Below are positions 54,211 through 62,129 of a stretch of DNA of 64,000 bases, piece by piece. Origin of the DNA: Bin87 sp965116785 (GTDB taxonomy: Bacteria; Chloroflexota; Dehalococcoidia; Lucifugimonadales; UBA3495); the NCBI GenBank assembly GCA_965116785.1, contig OZ220731.1, positions 1,860,001-1,924,000 of the forward strand, in the 5' to 3' direction. A program made the translations under genes and the position numbers. The notes under the pieces are model-generated. The model saw nothing but the letters and a program-made list of their open reading frames with translations. It made no database searches and was not told where the DNA came from. Every line of letters begins with the position of its first letter. The first letter of the stretch is position 1.

Positions 54211-55605
54211 TCACCCCAGCGGTGATATTCCACGCACCAGGCGCATTATGTCATTCGCGGAGATCGCAACCACCAGGGCTAACAGGGCCACGAACCCGAT
54301 CAGGTGGACCAACCCCTCTTTCTCCGACGGAACCCGTTTGCCTCCGCGGATCCACTCGATGAACACGAACAGGAGCCGGCCGCCGTCCAGCATGGGGACC
54401 GGGAGTATGTTCAAAATCGCCAGGTTGATGCTCAACAGGATTGCCACCAATACCCACCCCTGGAGCCCGCCCTGACGGGTCACTTCGCCAGTGATCTGGG
54501 CGATTCCGATAGGGCCGCTCAGCTCCGGCCCGCGTCCGCCGCCGAACCAGCCGCGGATCTCCCTACCCATCAGCGTGAGCATGTCCCAGGTACTGGTGAC
54601 CCCCAGGCGGGCGGCGGTCCAGGGAGGTTCAATCTTCCGGACCTCCTGCTGGTCCACTATCGAAAAGGTGATCCCGACCGCCCCTTGACCCGGCGGCGGG
54701 TCGACCCGAGGCGTCACCTGGGCCACCCGCTGCTGCCCGTCCCGTTCGACGACCCAGATCATCTCGGTGCCAGCCGCGAGCCGGACCTCCCGGGGCAGCT
54801 CTTGTGGCGTGCCCGGCGACCGGTCGCCGACCTGCACCACACGGTCACCGGGCATAAGGCCCGCGTCCGCCGCGGGCGAATTTGGCGCCACCGACGTGAT
54901 TTCCGCCGACCCGCCGACCATTTCCGTGTGCGGCACCATGAACATGATGGCGAAGGCCACGATCGGGAAAAGAGCGTTCATTGCCGACCCCGCCGCCAGC
55001 ACGATTGCCCTTTGACCCAGACCTCGTCGTGCGAGGCTGCCCGGTGCGGCGGGATTATTCTCGCCCGACAGTCTGACGAACCCACCCAGCGGAAGCCAGT
55101 TCACCGAGTAGATCATGTCCGCAAGAACAACGCGGTCGGGCAAAACCTCACGAACGCGACCCTCGTGACGGAGGAACTCATCCGTCTGCACGTCATCCAG
55201 TCGTCGACGCGCCGGCTGACCGCCGAGTTCCGTTTGCCGGGACGTGCCGCCGAACCCCGCCAAACCGGCCAGGGACGCCAGGGTCCCTCCGGCTCTACCC
55301 GTTTCGCGAAGCTCGACGTAGCGCGCTACCAGTTGCCCCTCTTCGTTCTCGCCGGACAGCACCCGAATCACCTGTCCTGGGCGAACGGCGCCCATGACGC
55401 CATTGAGACAGACCGTTGTTGGGGTTAACAGCGTTTCGGTGCGACCGGTATAGATGCTCAGCGCCCGAGGCGGATAACCTACTCCGAACTCGAGCACCTT
55501 GATTCCGAAAGCCTTGGCCGACCAGAAGTGGCCCAGCTCGTGCACCACCACCAGGAGCAGCAGCATCGGCACGAACGACGCCACCGCGATAATCCACGTG
55601 TCCAT
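54211..55605 (-). CDS. rseP: Site-2 intramembrane metalloprotease, RseP/M50 family, with a large insertion
   Basis: Cleaves membrane-spanning anti-sigma or other substrates. It has 464 residues. HELGH (22-26) and, near the C-terminus, NILPVPMLDGG supply the zinc ligands; a PDZ domain (about 232-305) contains SVAPNSPAADAGLMPGDRV. In family members GFG-type text is followed at once by the IPLGGFV loop; here about 108 residues (58-165) lie between GRTET and MIYSVNWLPLGGFVRLSGE, an insertion rich in predicted beta-strands. It is the last gene of the rpsB-to-rseP cluster, 21 bases after dxr. Confidence 0.92.
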   Translation of the reverse strand: MDTWIIAVASFVPMLLLLVVVHELGHFWSAKAFGIKVLEFGVGYPPRALSIYTGRTETLLTPTTVCLNGVMGAVRPGQVIRVLSGENEEGQLVARYVELRETGRAGGTLASLAGLAGFGGTSRQTELGGQPARRRLDDVQTDEFLRHEGRVREVLPDRVVLADMIYSVNWLPLGGFVRLSGENNPAAPGSLARRGLGQRAIVLAAGSAMNALFPIVAFAIMFMVPHTEMVGGSAEITSVAPNSPAADAGLMPGDRVVQVGDRSPGTPQELPREVRLAAGTEMIWVVERDGQQRVAQVTPRVDPPPGQGAVGITFSIVDQQEVRKIEPPWTAARLGVTSTWDMLTLMGREIRGWFGGGRGPELSGPIGIAQITGEVTRQGGLQGWVLVAILLSINLAILNILPVPMLDGGRLLFVFIEWIRGGKRVPSEKEGLVHLIGFVALLALVVAISANDIMRLVRGISPLG

Positions 55606-55626
55606 AGCCCCGGCCCGCGTGGCCGG

Positions 55627-56754
55627 TTAATTCATTCCGCTGCTCACGATCTCGGCAGCGCGCAGGTTGGCCCAGCGGTCTGCATCTACTATAGCATCCA
55701 GGTCCGGCGAGGGTTGGGAGACATGCTCGCCGAGGACCTGCTCCACCAGCCGATAAATGTCGGTATACCGAATGCTGCCGGCGAGGAAGGCCTGAACCGC
55801 CACTTCATCGGCGGCGCTGAGCACGGCGGGCATGGTCCCGCCCGTTTTGCCGGCAGAGACCGCCAGACCAAAGCAGGGAAAGCGCTTCGGCTCCAGCGGT
55901 TCGAAGTCCAGCGACCACGCAGCGCCAATATCGAGGCGCGGTATCTCGTCGTTGGCAAAACGCCTGGGGTGAAACAGCGCATACTGTATGGGCAGGCGCA
56001 TGCTGGGAGGACCCAACTGGGCCTTCACCGATCCGTCGTCGAACTCGACCATGGAATGTATCGTGCTCTGAGGGTGCACCACCACGGCGATGTCTTCCCA
56101 GGGCACGGAGAACAGCCAATGGGATTCGATCACCTCAAAGGCCTTGTTCATCAGCGTGGCCGAGTCGATGGTGATCTTGTCGCCCATGCGCCAGGTCGGG
56201 TGCCTCAGCGCCTGGTCGGGGGTCACCGTTTCCAGTTCTTCCAGCGGCGTGCGGCGAAACGGGCCGCCGCTGGCGGTTATCATCAGCCGTCGGATGTGGT
56301 TGTCTTCCCCTTGCAAGCATTGCCAAATGGCGCTGGGCTCGCTGTCTACCGGCAGGATCACCCCACCGTGAGCGGCTTCCGCCTCTTTGAGGACCTGGCC
56401 CGCCATCACGATGGGTTCCTTGTTGGACAGAGCGACCTGTTTACCTGCGCGCAGAGCGCTCATTGTGGGTGTCAGGCCAACCGCGCCCATCAACGCGACC
56501 ATGACCTGGTCCACCTCAGGAAGCGATGCCATCTCCGCCATGGGCAACATTTTCGTGCCGGCAGGCAAATCCGCGGGCGGATTGGAGCACCAGATGTAAT
56601 CGGGAGCGAACTCGGCGACTTGTTCCAGGAGCAAAGCGGTGTTGTTCCCCGCGGCCAGGCCAACTACCTGAAACTCATCGGGGAACGCCCGCACGATGTC
56701 CAGCGTTTGACGCCCGATGGATCCAGTAGAACCGAGTATGACTATGCGCCGCAT
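55627..56754 (-). CDS. dxr: 1-deoxy-D-xylulose 5-phosphate reductoisomerase
   Basis: Converts DXP to MEP with NADPH in the non-mevalonate isoprenoid pathway. It has 375 residues. ILGSTGSIGRQTLDIVR binds NADPH, VALSNKEPIV and HPQSTIHSMVEF are complete, and the metal and substrate region IDSATLMNKAFEVIESHWLF is present. The usual PVDSEHSAIFQ motif reads PVDSEPSAIWQ, so the histidine equivalent to E. coli His153 is Pro140. It lies in the uppS-cdsA-dxr-rseP order typical of bacteria. Confidence 0.96.
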   Translation of the reverse strand: MRRIVILGSTGSIGRQTLDIVRAFPDEFQVVGLAAGNNTALLLEQVAEFAPDYIWCSNPPADLPAGTKMLPMAEMASLPEVDQVMVALMGAVGLTPTMSALRAGKQVALSNKEPIVMAGQVLKEAEAAHGGVILPVDSEPSAIWQCLQGEDNHIRRLMITASGGPFRRTPLEELETVTPDQALRHPTWRMGDKITIDSATLMNKAFEVIESHWLFSVPWEDIAVVVHPQSTIHSMVEFDDGSVKAQLGPPSMRLPIQYALFHPRRFANDEIPRLDIGAAWSLDFEPLEPKRFPCFGLAVSAGKTGGTMPAVLSAADEVAVQAFLAGSIRYTDIYRLVEQVLGEHVSQPSPDLDAIVDADRWANLRAAEIVSSGMN

Positions 56755-56774
56755 GTGATCGCGTCCCGGTCGTT

Positions 56775-57809
56775 TTAGGGAGTGCTGAGGGCCGCCAGGA
56801 TGTATACCACGATCAGTGAGGGCAGCAGGCTGTCCAAACGATCCAACATCCCGCCGTGGCCGGGAAACAGGTTGCCCGAGTCCTTGGCATCAGCCAGGCG
56901 TTTGAGTTTTGATTCCAGTAAATCGCCGATGGGCGATACGGCGCCTAAAATAACACCGATTATCGCCAGGTGCCAAATCTCTAGTCGCAAGGGGAAAATC
57001 ACTCCGAGAACCACCGCGCCGATCACTGCGAACAGCATTCCGCCGGCCGTTCCTTCCCACGTTTTTCCCGGGCTTATGGTGGGAGCCATGCGATGCCTGC
57101 CCAACAGACGTCCCGCTGCGTACGCCCCGGTGTCGGCCGCATACACGGTGAGGATCGCCAGGAGCAGCCACCAACAGCCGGTCTCAGTGAGAACGGTCAA
57201 TTCCCGCGAGAGGACGGGGCCGACTATGTCCGGTAACAGCCAGACCCCGCCTTCATTGCCCGCCAGGTCGTAAACCGTCTCGAAGGCTTCACCCAGCCCG
57301 TCATCTTCGATGTGCGGCGGGACCGATAAAGCGGGCGCAGACTCTTCGACTTTCTTCCACAGTAGTCTGGGCAGTCCGTCAATGCCCCGGAGCGCCGTTG
57401 CGGTCGCCAGCGCTCCCCCGATGTACACCGGAGACAATACCAGGTAACTCGCCGCCGCAAGTGGTCGCCGTCCGTGCCAAGCGGCAATCATCCACAGTCC
57501 GGCCGCAATTGCGCCGGCGACGCATATACTCAGCGCCGCCCACCCGAAATCCTCGGGCCGCACCGCCAGTTCGCCGGCCAGCACCAGCGCCACTGCCCAC
57601 GCACCGCCCAACAGCAAGGGCAGAGGGGTGTCGCCGCTGTCATCGTCGCCGGATACCGGCTGGACAGCGGGATACAGTCGGTACGCTTCTCTAACGCCAA
57701 TGACCGCAGCGACCGCGGCCAGGAGGGTAATCCAGGGCGGGCCGAACCAAATACATGCCAACACCACGGGCACGCCCACCAGGGCAGTCAGAACCCGGTG
57801 GAACAACAC
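56775..57809 (-). CDS. cdsA: Phosphatidate cytidylyltransferase
   Basis: Makes CDP-diacylglycerol for phospholipid synthesis. It has 344 residues from a GTG at 57809, five bases after the uppS stop; the longer open frame overlaps uppS and is rejected. There are about eight membrane segments. The signature near the C-terminus reads SPIGDLLESKLKRLADAKDSG then PGHGGMLDRLDS, as in the CDP-AP family, and PGKTWEGTAGG precedes it. An acidic loop of about 45 residues (around 180-225) between membrane segments is longer than usual. Confidence 0.95.
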   Translation of the reverse strand: MLFHRVLTALVGVPVVLACIWFGPPWITLLAAVAAVIGVREAYRLYPAVQPVSGDDDSGDTPLPLLLGGAWAVALVLAGELAVRPEDFGWAALSICVAGAIAAGLWMIAAWHGRRPLAAASYLVLSPVYIGGALATATALRGIDGLPRLLWKKVEESAPALSVPPHIEDDGLGEAFETVYDLAGNEGGVWLLPDIVGPVLSRELTVLTETGCWWLLLAILTVYAADTGAYAAGRLLGRHRMAPTISPGKTWEGTAGGMLFAVIGAVVLGVIFPLRLEIWHLAIIGVILGAVSPIGDLLESKLKRLADAKDSGNLFPGHGGMLDRLDSLLPSLIVVYILAALSTP

Positions 57810-57814
57810 CCGCG

Positions 57815-58591
57815 TTACGCTCCGGAGAGAGGGTCCTGGATGTCCAGGGAACCGAACCGCCTCTGTCGTTGCCCGTAAGCGCTCAGCGCGCGATCCAGTT
57901 CCTCCGCATCCAGGTCCGGCCAAAGAACGGGCGTATGGTAGTACTCGCTGTAGGCCGCCTGCCAGATCAGGAAGTTACTGAGCCTCTGCTCTCCGCCGGT
58001 CCGAATGATCAGGTCCGGGTCGGGGCAACCGTCCGTGTACAGGTATCGGCTGAAAAGCGATTCATCCACCGACTCTGGGTCCACTCCGTCCGCCAGCATC
58101 CGACGCACCGCCTGCAGTATCTCGTCCCGGCCGCCGTAATTGAAAGCAACGTTGACGGTGATCCCGACATTGTGCTTGGTGATGGCCTGCGCTTGCAGTA
58201 TCCCTTCCTGGAGCGCGGGAGCCAACGGGCTCATGTCGCCCAGGTGCACCAACTTTACTCCCGCTTTGTGGAGTTCCCGGGTCTGGGGCTCTATCTGGTC
58301 CGCCAGGATCGCCATCAGGCTGTCCACTTCATCAGTGGGTCGCCGCCAGTTTTCCGTAGAAAAGGCGTAGAGCGTGACCACCTGGACGCCCCGTTGCGCC
58401 AGCAACTCGACGACCCGTCGGATGTTGCTCACCCCCCGCTGGTGTCCCGCCTGCCGCGGGAGACCCCGGCGTTCTGCCCAGCGTCCGTTGCCATCCATGA
58501 TGATGGCCACGTGCCCGGGAATCGGGTCAACGCCCGCGCCGGGATCCGATTGCCGGCGGCCTGAGTTCCGAGAGTTAGACTGGTTCAGCAT
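57815..58591 (-). CDS. uppS: Isoprenyl transferase (undecaprenyl diphosphate synthase family)
   Basis: Adds isoprene units in cis to farnesyl diphosphate to make the C55 lipid carrier for cell-envelope glycans. It has 258 residues. HVAIIMDGNGRWAERRGLPR binds the diphosphate, LYAFSTENWRRP and IIRTGGEQRLSNFLIWQAAYSE are complete. The first 25 residues or so are disordered. The lipid made here may also serve the Agl23/UPF0104 cluster. Confidence 0.97.
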   Translation of the reverse strand: MLNQSNSRNSGRRQSDPGAGVDPIPGHVAIIMDGNGRWAERRGLPRQAGHQRGVSNIRRVVELLAQRGVQVVTLYAFSTENWRRPTDEVDSLMAILADQIEPQTRELHKAGVKLVHLGDMSPLAPALQEGILQAQAITKHNVGITVNVAFNYGGRDEILQAVRRMLADGVDPESVDESLFSRYLYTDGCPDPDLIIRTGGEQRLSNFLIWQAAYSEYYHTPVLWPDLDAEELDRALSAYGQRQRRFGSLDIQDPLSGA

Positions 58592-58689
58592 GGCAAGAGT
58601 ATTGGACAGATCAGGTATAGCGAATCGCTCGGAGACGGTGGCGCGGCGCTGCCGTGGCTAATGAGTACTGACGTGGATGTTAGATATCG

Positions 58690-58720
58690 ATGCCCCTGCT
58701 ACAGGGGCAAACTTTTGCCC
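58690..58720 (-). other. Two adjacent hairpins in the frr-uppS gap
   Basis: GCCCCTG/CAGGGGC (58690-58706) is followed at once by GGGGCAAA/TTTGCCC (58703-58720), partly sharing bases. The 226-base gap (58592-58817) is the only large one in the cluster. The hairpins have no U-tract and could be an alternative-structure attenuator or partial terminator. Confidence 0.4.
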
Positions 58721-58817
58721 GCCTATCGGTTCTCTTCAGGACGAGGCCCGATACGGCGGGCGTCCAACAGTGGCGCGTGGACACGATAACGCGTGCGCCT
58801 GGAATCTGGGATGGAAG

Positions 58818-59423
58818 CTACACCTCCATGATTTCTGCTTCCTTCGTCGCCGCGACGTCGTCAATAGACTTGATGTGGGCGTCGGTGGTTTTTTGCAGGG
58901 AATCCTGGCTGCGCCGATTCTCATCCTGTGAAATCGACTTGTCCCGTTCCATTTTGCGCAGGGAGTCGACGCCTTCGCGTCGCACGTTGCGGACGGCCAC
59001 CTTGCTGTCTTCCGCCTTGCGCTTCAGCAGGCGGACCATCTCCCGGCGCCGTTCCTGGGTCAGCGGCGGGATGGGCACGGTGATCACGTTCCCGTCATTG
59101 GACGGGTTGAACCCCATCTCGGACTGGGTCAGGCTTCGCTCGATGTCGCGCAAGGCTTGCCGATCCCATGGCTGCACCATAATCGCGCGGGCGTCGGGAG
59201 CCGATATGGAAGCGATCTGTTTCAGAGGAGTGGGTGAGCCGTAGTAATCGACCGACAGATCTTCGATTAGCGCCGGCGTGGCCCGTCCCGTCCGGAGGGT
59301 GCTGATATCGCGGCGCATGGCTTCGATCGATTGCCCCATTTTGCGCTCCGCTTCTGCCAGCACGGCCTCCATGGTCGGCCCATCCTGATCGCTGGTGTTG
59401 CCCCTGTTGTTGCGATCCGGCAT
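58818..59423 (-). CDS. frr: Ribosome recycling factor
   Basis: Splits the post-termination ribosome with EF-G. It has 201 residues, slightly longer than the usual 185 because of about 15 extra N-terminal residues. LRTGRATPALIEDLSVDYYGSPTPLKQIASI and IPPLTQERRREMVRLLKRKAEDSKVAVRNVRR are diagnostic. It follows pyrH by 48 bases. Confidence 0.97.
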   Translation of the reverse strand: MPDRNNRGNTSDQDGPTMEAVLAEAERKMGQSIEAMRRDISTLRTGRATPALIEDLSVDYYGSPTPLKQIASISAPDARAIMVQPWDRQALRDIERSLTQSEMGFNPSNDGNVITVPIPPLTQERRREMVRLLKRKAEDSKVAVRNVRREGVDSLRKMERDKSISQDENRRSQDSLQKTTDAHIKSIDDVAATKEAEIMEV

Positions 59424-59471
59424 TTGGTCCCTCCTTTTCGGCTGACCGTCGTTACTCGGCGGGTTTTCGTC

Positions 59472-60230
59472 TTAGGAGCCGTTACGCCGCGAACCGTCGT
59501 CGATTGTGGTACCCACCACGTCCCCTTGCAGAATGCGGCCCATGGCGCCCCGCTCAAATATATCAAATACGATGATCGGCATCTCGTTATCCATGCACAG
59601 CGTCATCGCCGTGGAGTCCATCACTTCCAACCTGCGATTGACGGCGTCAAGGTATTCCAGGTTGCCGAACCGCACAGCGGCAGGATTGGTTTTCGGATCG
59701 GAATCGTACACCCCATCGACTCCATTCTTGGCCATCAGCAGTACTTCCGCTCCCACTTCGAGGGCTCGCAGCGCCGAGGCGGTGTCCGTGGACATGTAGG
59801 GGTTGCCGGCGCCGGCGCAGAACAACACCACGCGTCCCTTTTCCAGGTGGCGGATGGCACGGCGCCGAATGTAAGGCTCTGCCACGGCCTGAATGGGCAA
59901 CGCTGACTGTGTCCTGGTGATGATCCCCCGGCGCTCCAACGCGTCCTGCAGGGCCAACCCGTTGATGATGGTGGCAACCATGCCCGCGTAGTCTGCGGTG
60001 GACCGTTCCATGCCCCGGCGTTCCGCAGCCGAGCCGCGCCAGATGTTGCCCCCGCCCACCACGGCCGCCACTTCCACGCCCCTGGAATGGGCATCGATTA
60101 TCTGATCAGCGATATAGGCGACCGCCTCCGGATCGATGGTGTCCGGACCCGACCCCTGTAAAGATTCGCCGCTGACCTTCAACAGGACGCGGCGATATAC
60201 CGTTTCACCCGTGACGCTGGCGGAAACCAT
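59472..60230 (-). CDS. pyrH: UMP kinase
   Basis: Phosphorylates UMP to UDP; bacterial amino-acid-kinase fold, hexameric. It has 252 residues. RRVLLKVSGESLQG, AAVVGGGNIWRG, GTGNP-type FCAGAGNPYMSTDTASALRA and LLMAKNGVDGVYDSDPK are typical. It lies between tsf and frr as in most bacteria. Confidence 0.97.
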   Translation of the reverse strand: MVSASVTGETVYRRVLLKVSGESLQGSGPDTIDPEAVAYIADQIIDAHSRGVEVAAVVGGGNIWRGSAAERRGMERSTADYAGMVATIINGLALQDALERRGIITRTQSALPIQAVAEPYIRRRAIRHLEKGRVVLFCAGAGNPYMSTDTASALRALEVGAEVLLMAKNGVDGVYDSDPKTNPAAVRFGNLEYLDAVNRRLEVMDSTAMTLCMDNEMPIIVFDIFERGAMGRILQGDVVGTTIDDGSRRNGS

Positions 60231-60285
60231 TTGTCATTACCGGCGCAGCATCAACCTGGCAGGGATGCCGTTTTCGCTAGTCGTT

Positions 60286-60792
60286 TTATTCCCCCAGAGC
60301 CAGCCTGCGGAAACCGACCACGCGGACGTTTTCGCCGGTTTGCGCCGCGGTTTCTCGGACCAGTTCAGCCAGCGTCCTCGATCCGTCCTTGATGAAAGGT
60401 TGCTGCAACAGGCAAACCTGGGCGGCGGGGCGGTCGTCCCCTTCGTCCTTGTCCTCTTCGTCCAGGTATACCGGAGACATTGCCGCAACCTGCATGGCGA
60501 TGTCGTGGGCCAGCACGCGGAACTGCTCGGTGCGCGCCACGAAGTCAGTCTCGCACCCCAACTGCACCAGGGCTCCGACCCGACCGCCGGTGTGGATGTA
60601 GGACTCAACCAGACCCTGCGAAGTCTCACGGTCGGCTCGCTTGGCAGCCTGTTCAAATCCCTTCTGCCGAAGGGCCGCCATGGCCTGCTCCAGGTTCCCG
60701 CCGTTGTCCTCCAGAGCTTGTTTGCAATCACTGATGCCGGCGCCGGTCTGTTCGCGCAGGCTTTTTATCAGTTCAACAGTTACTGCAGGCAA
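60286..60792 (-). CDS. tsf: Translation elongation factor Ts, short form
   Basis: Exchanges GDP for GTP on EF-Tu. At 168 residues it is much shorter than the E. coli protein (283). The N-terminal MPAVTVELIKSLREQTGAGISDCKQALEDNGG and LGCETDFVARTEQF, which contact EF-Tu, are intact; the second core subdomain and coiled-coil are missing, as in Dehalococcoides-like bacteria. It follows rpsB by 53 bases. Confidence 0.97.
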   Translation of the reverse strand: MPAVTVELIKSLREQTGAGISDCKQALEDNGGNLEQAMAALRQKGFEQAAKRADRETSQGLVESYIHTGGRVGALVQLGCETDFVARTEQFRVLAHDIAMQVAAMSPVYLDEEDKDEGDDRPAAQVCLLQQPFIKDGSRTLAELVRETAAQTGENVRVVGFRRLALGE

Positions 60793-60845
60793 CTTTTGGG
60801 CCTCCTGTGGTTGGTGCCGTCTGGCGGTTGGTCAGGTTCGGGGAC

Positions 60846-61721
60846 CTACGGCTCGAGAGGGCGCGAGGACATCATCTGACCAAGCTCTTCCAGCGTCACG
60901 GTGTTGCTGAAAGGCCGGACATCCTCGTCACCTTCTTCTCCGTCGGTTTCCGTCGCTTCAGTCTGCGCAATCTGCAATGCTTCCCGCTGCGCCTGACCCT
61001 CTTCAATGGCTGAGGCCATTCGCCCCGTGATCAATCGGATGGATCGCACGGCGTCATCGTTGCCGGGCACTGCATGGGTAACCTGACCGGGATCGCAGTC
61101 CGTGTCAACGATCGCGAAGATCGGGATGTTGAGCCGACGTGCTTCGGCGATGCAGATATCCTCTTTACCGATGTCGATGACGAAGAGAGCGGACGGCAAC
61201 CGGTCCATGTTGCGCAAGCCGGTAAAGTACTTCTCGAGCTTGTCCAGGGTATGCGTTAGCCGCACCGTTTCTTTCTTCGGCAACCGCGCCAGGTAGCCGG
61301 TATCCCGCTGTTCCTGCAGACGCTTCATGTGGTCGATACGACCCTTGATGGTCTGGAAGTTGGTCAGCGTGCCGCCCAGCCATCGCTGGTTCACGTACCA
61401 CTGATCGGTGCGCTCGGCTTCGGAGGCAATGACGTCCTGGGCCTGCTTCTTGGTGCCGACGAACAGCACTTTGCCACCGCTGGCGGACAGTTCCACCATC
61501 GCCCGATACGCGTCGTTGATCAGCCCCATCGTCTGCTGCAGATCGATGATGTGGATGCCATTGCGCTGCGTGAAAATGTAGCGGCGCATTCGCGGGTTCC
61601 ACCGCCTGGTCTGGTGACCGAAATGGACGCCGGCCTCCAGCAGGGACTTCATCGTGATCGGTTCAAGAGCGGGAGCCGTATTGATCGCACTCTCCGCCGG
61701 GCGTTCCGGGGCTTGTACCAT
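60846..61721 (-). CDS. rpsB: Ribosomal protein uS2
   Basis: Small-subunit protein. It has 291 residues. KSLLEAGVHFGHQTRRWNPRMRRYIFTQRNGIHIIDLQQT and RLNIPIFAIVDTDCDPGQVTHAVPGNDDA are diagnostic; about 24 N-terminal and 45 mostly acidic C-terminal residues extend the core. It is the first gene of the long rpsB-tsf-pyrH-frr-uppS-cdsA-dxr-rseP series with a promoter just upstream. Confidence 0.98.
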   Translation of the reverse strand: MVQAPERPAESAINTAPALEPITMKSLLEAGVHFGHQTRRWNPRMRRYIFTQRNGIHIIDLQQTMGLINDAYRAMVELSASGGKVLFVGTKKQAQDVIASEAERTDQWYVNQRWLGGTLTNFQTIKGRIDHMKRLQEQRDTGYLARLPKKETVRLTHTLDKLEKYFTGLRNMDRLPSALFVIDIGKEDICIAEARRLNIPIFAIVDTDCDPGQVTHAVPGNDDAVRSIRLITGRMASAIEEGQAQREALQIAQTEATETDGEEGDEDVRPFSNTVTLEELGQMMSSRPLEP

Positions 61722-61764
61722 AAGCTATGTGCCTCTCTCTTGGTCTGACGCGGGATGGTGCGTG

Positions 61765-61794
61765 AGTATAGCACACGCAAAATCGGAGCGGCAA
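61765..61794 (-). promoter_or_regulatory. Promoter of the rpsB cluster
   Basis: On the minus strand TTGCCG (61794-61789) is followed after 18 bases by TATACT (61770-61765). The expected start is about 36 bases before the rpsB ATG. Confidence 0.6.
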
Positions 61795-61928
61795 TCAGAA
61801 ACTTGCCCGCCCGGGGCCATGCTCCAGCTACTGGGAGTCGCGGCGCGATCCCGGATTGCCTTCCTTGCCTCGGCACGACGCGCTATGTACACTCGCGCCT
61901 AATCGCGACCATCCGGGAGGTGTGGCGA

Positions 61929-62129
61929 ATGCCGATTTCCGACGAAACCATGAGGCGAATAATCGCAGAATACGGAGGGTTTGAGTTGTCCGACGCCGAG
62001 TTGGAGCTGGTCAAACCCGAACTGGAAAACTATCTGACCGAGTTGCAGAACCTGCGTGACCTTGACCTGTCCGACGTGATGTCGGCGCGTCTGCTGAGGC
62101 CGGCGGATGGAGGAGAAACCGATGCCTGA
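61929..62129 (+). CDS. GatC/AtzG-like small amidase subunit
   Basis: A 66-residue protein from the ATG at 61929, with GGGAGG 9 bases upstream; the open frame to 61755 is not supported. MPISDETMRRIIAEYGGFELSDAELELVKPELENYLTELQNLRDLDLSDV follows the helical plan of GatC and AtzG, which wrap the amidase subunit. It overlaps the amidase gene by eight bases (if that starts at 62122). There is no GatB nearby, so an AtzG-type small-molecule amidase is favoured. Confidence 0.8.
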   Translation: MPISDETMRRIIAEYGGFELSDAELELVKPELENYLTELQNLRDLDLSDVMSARLLRPADGGETDA

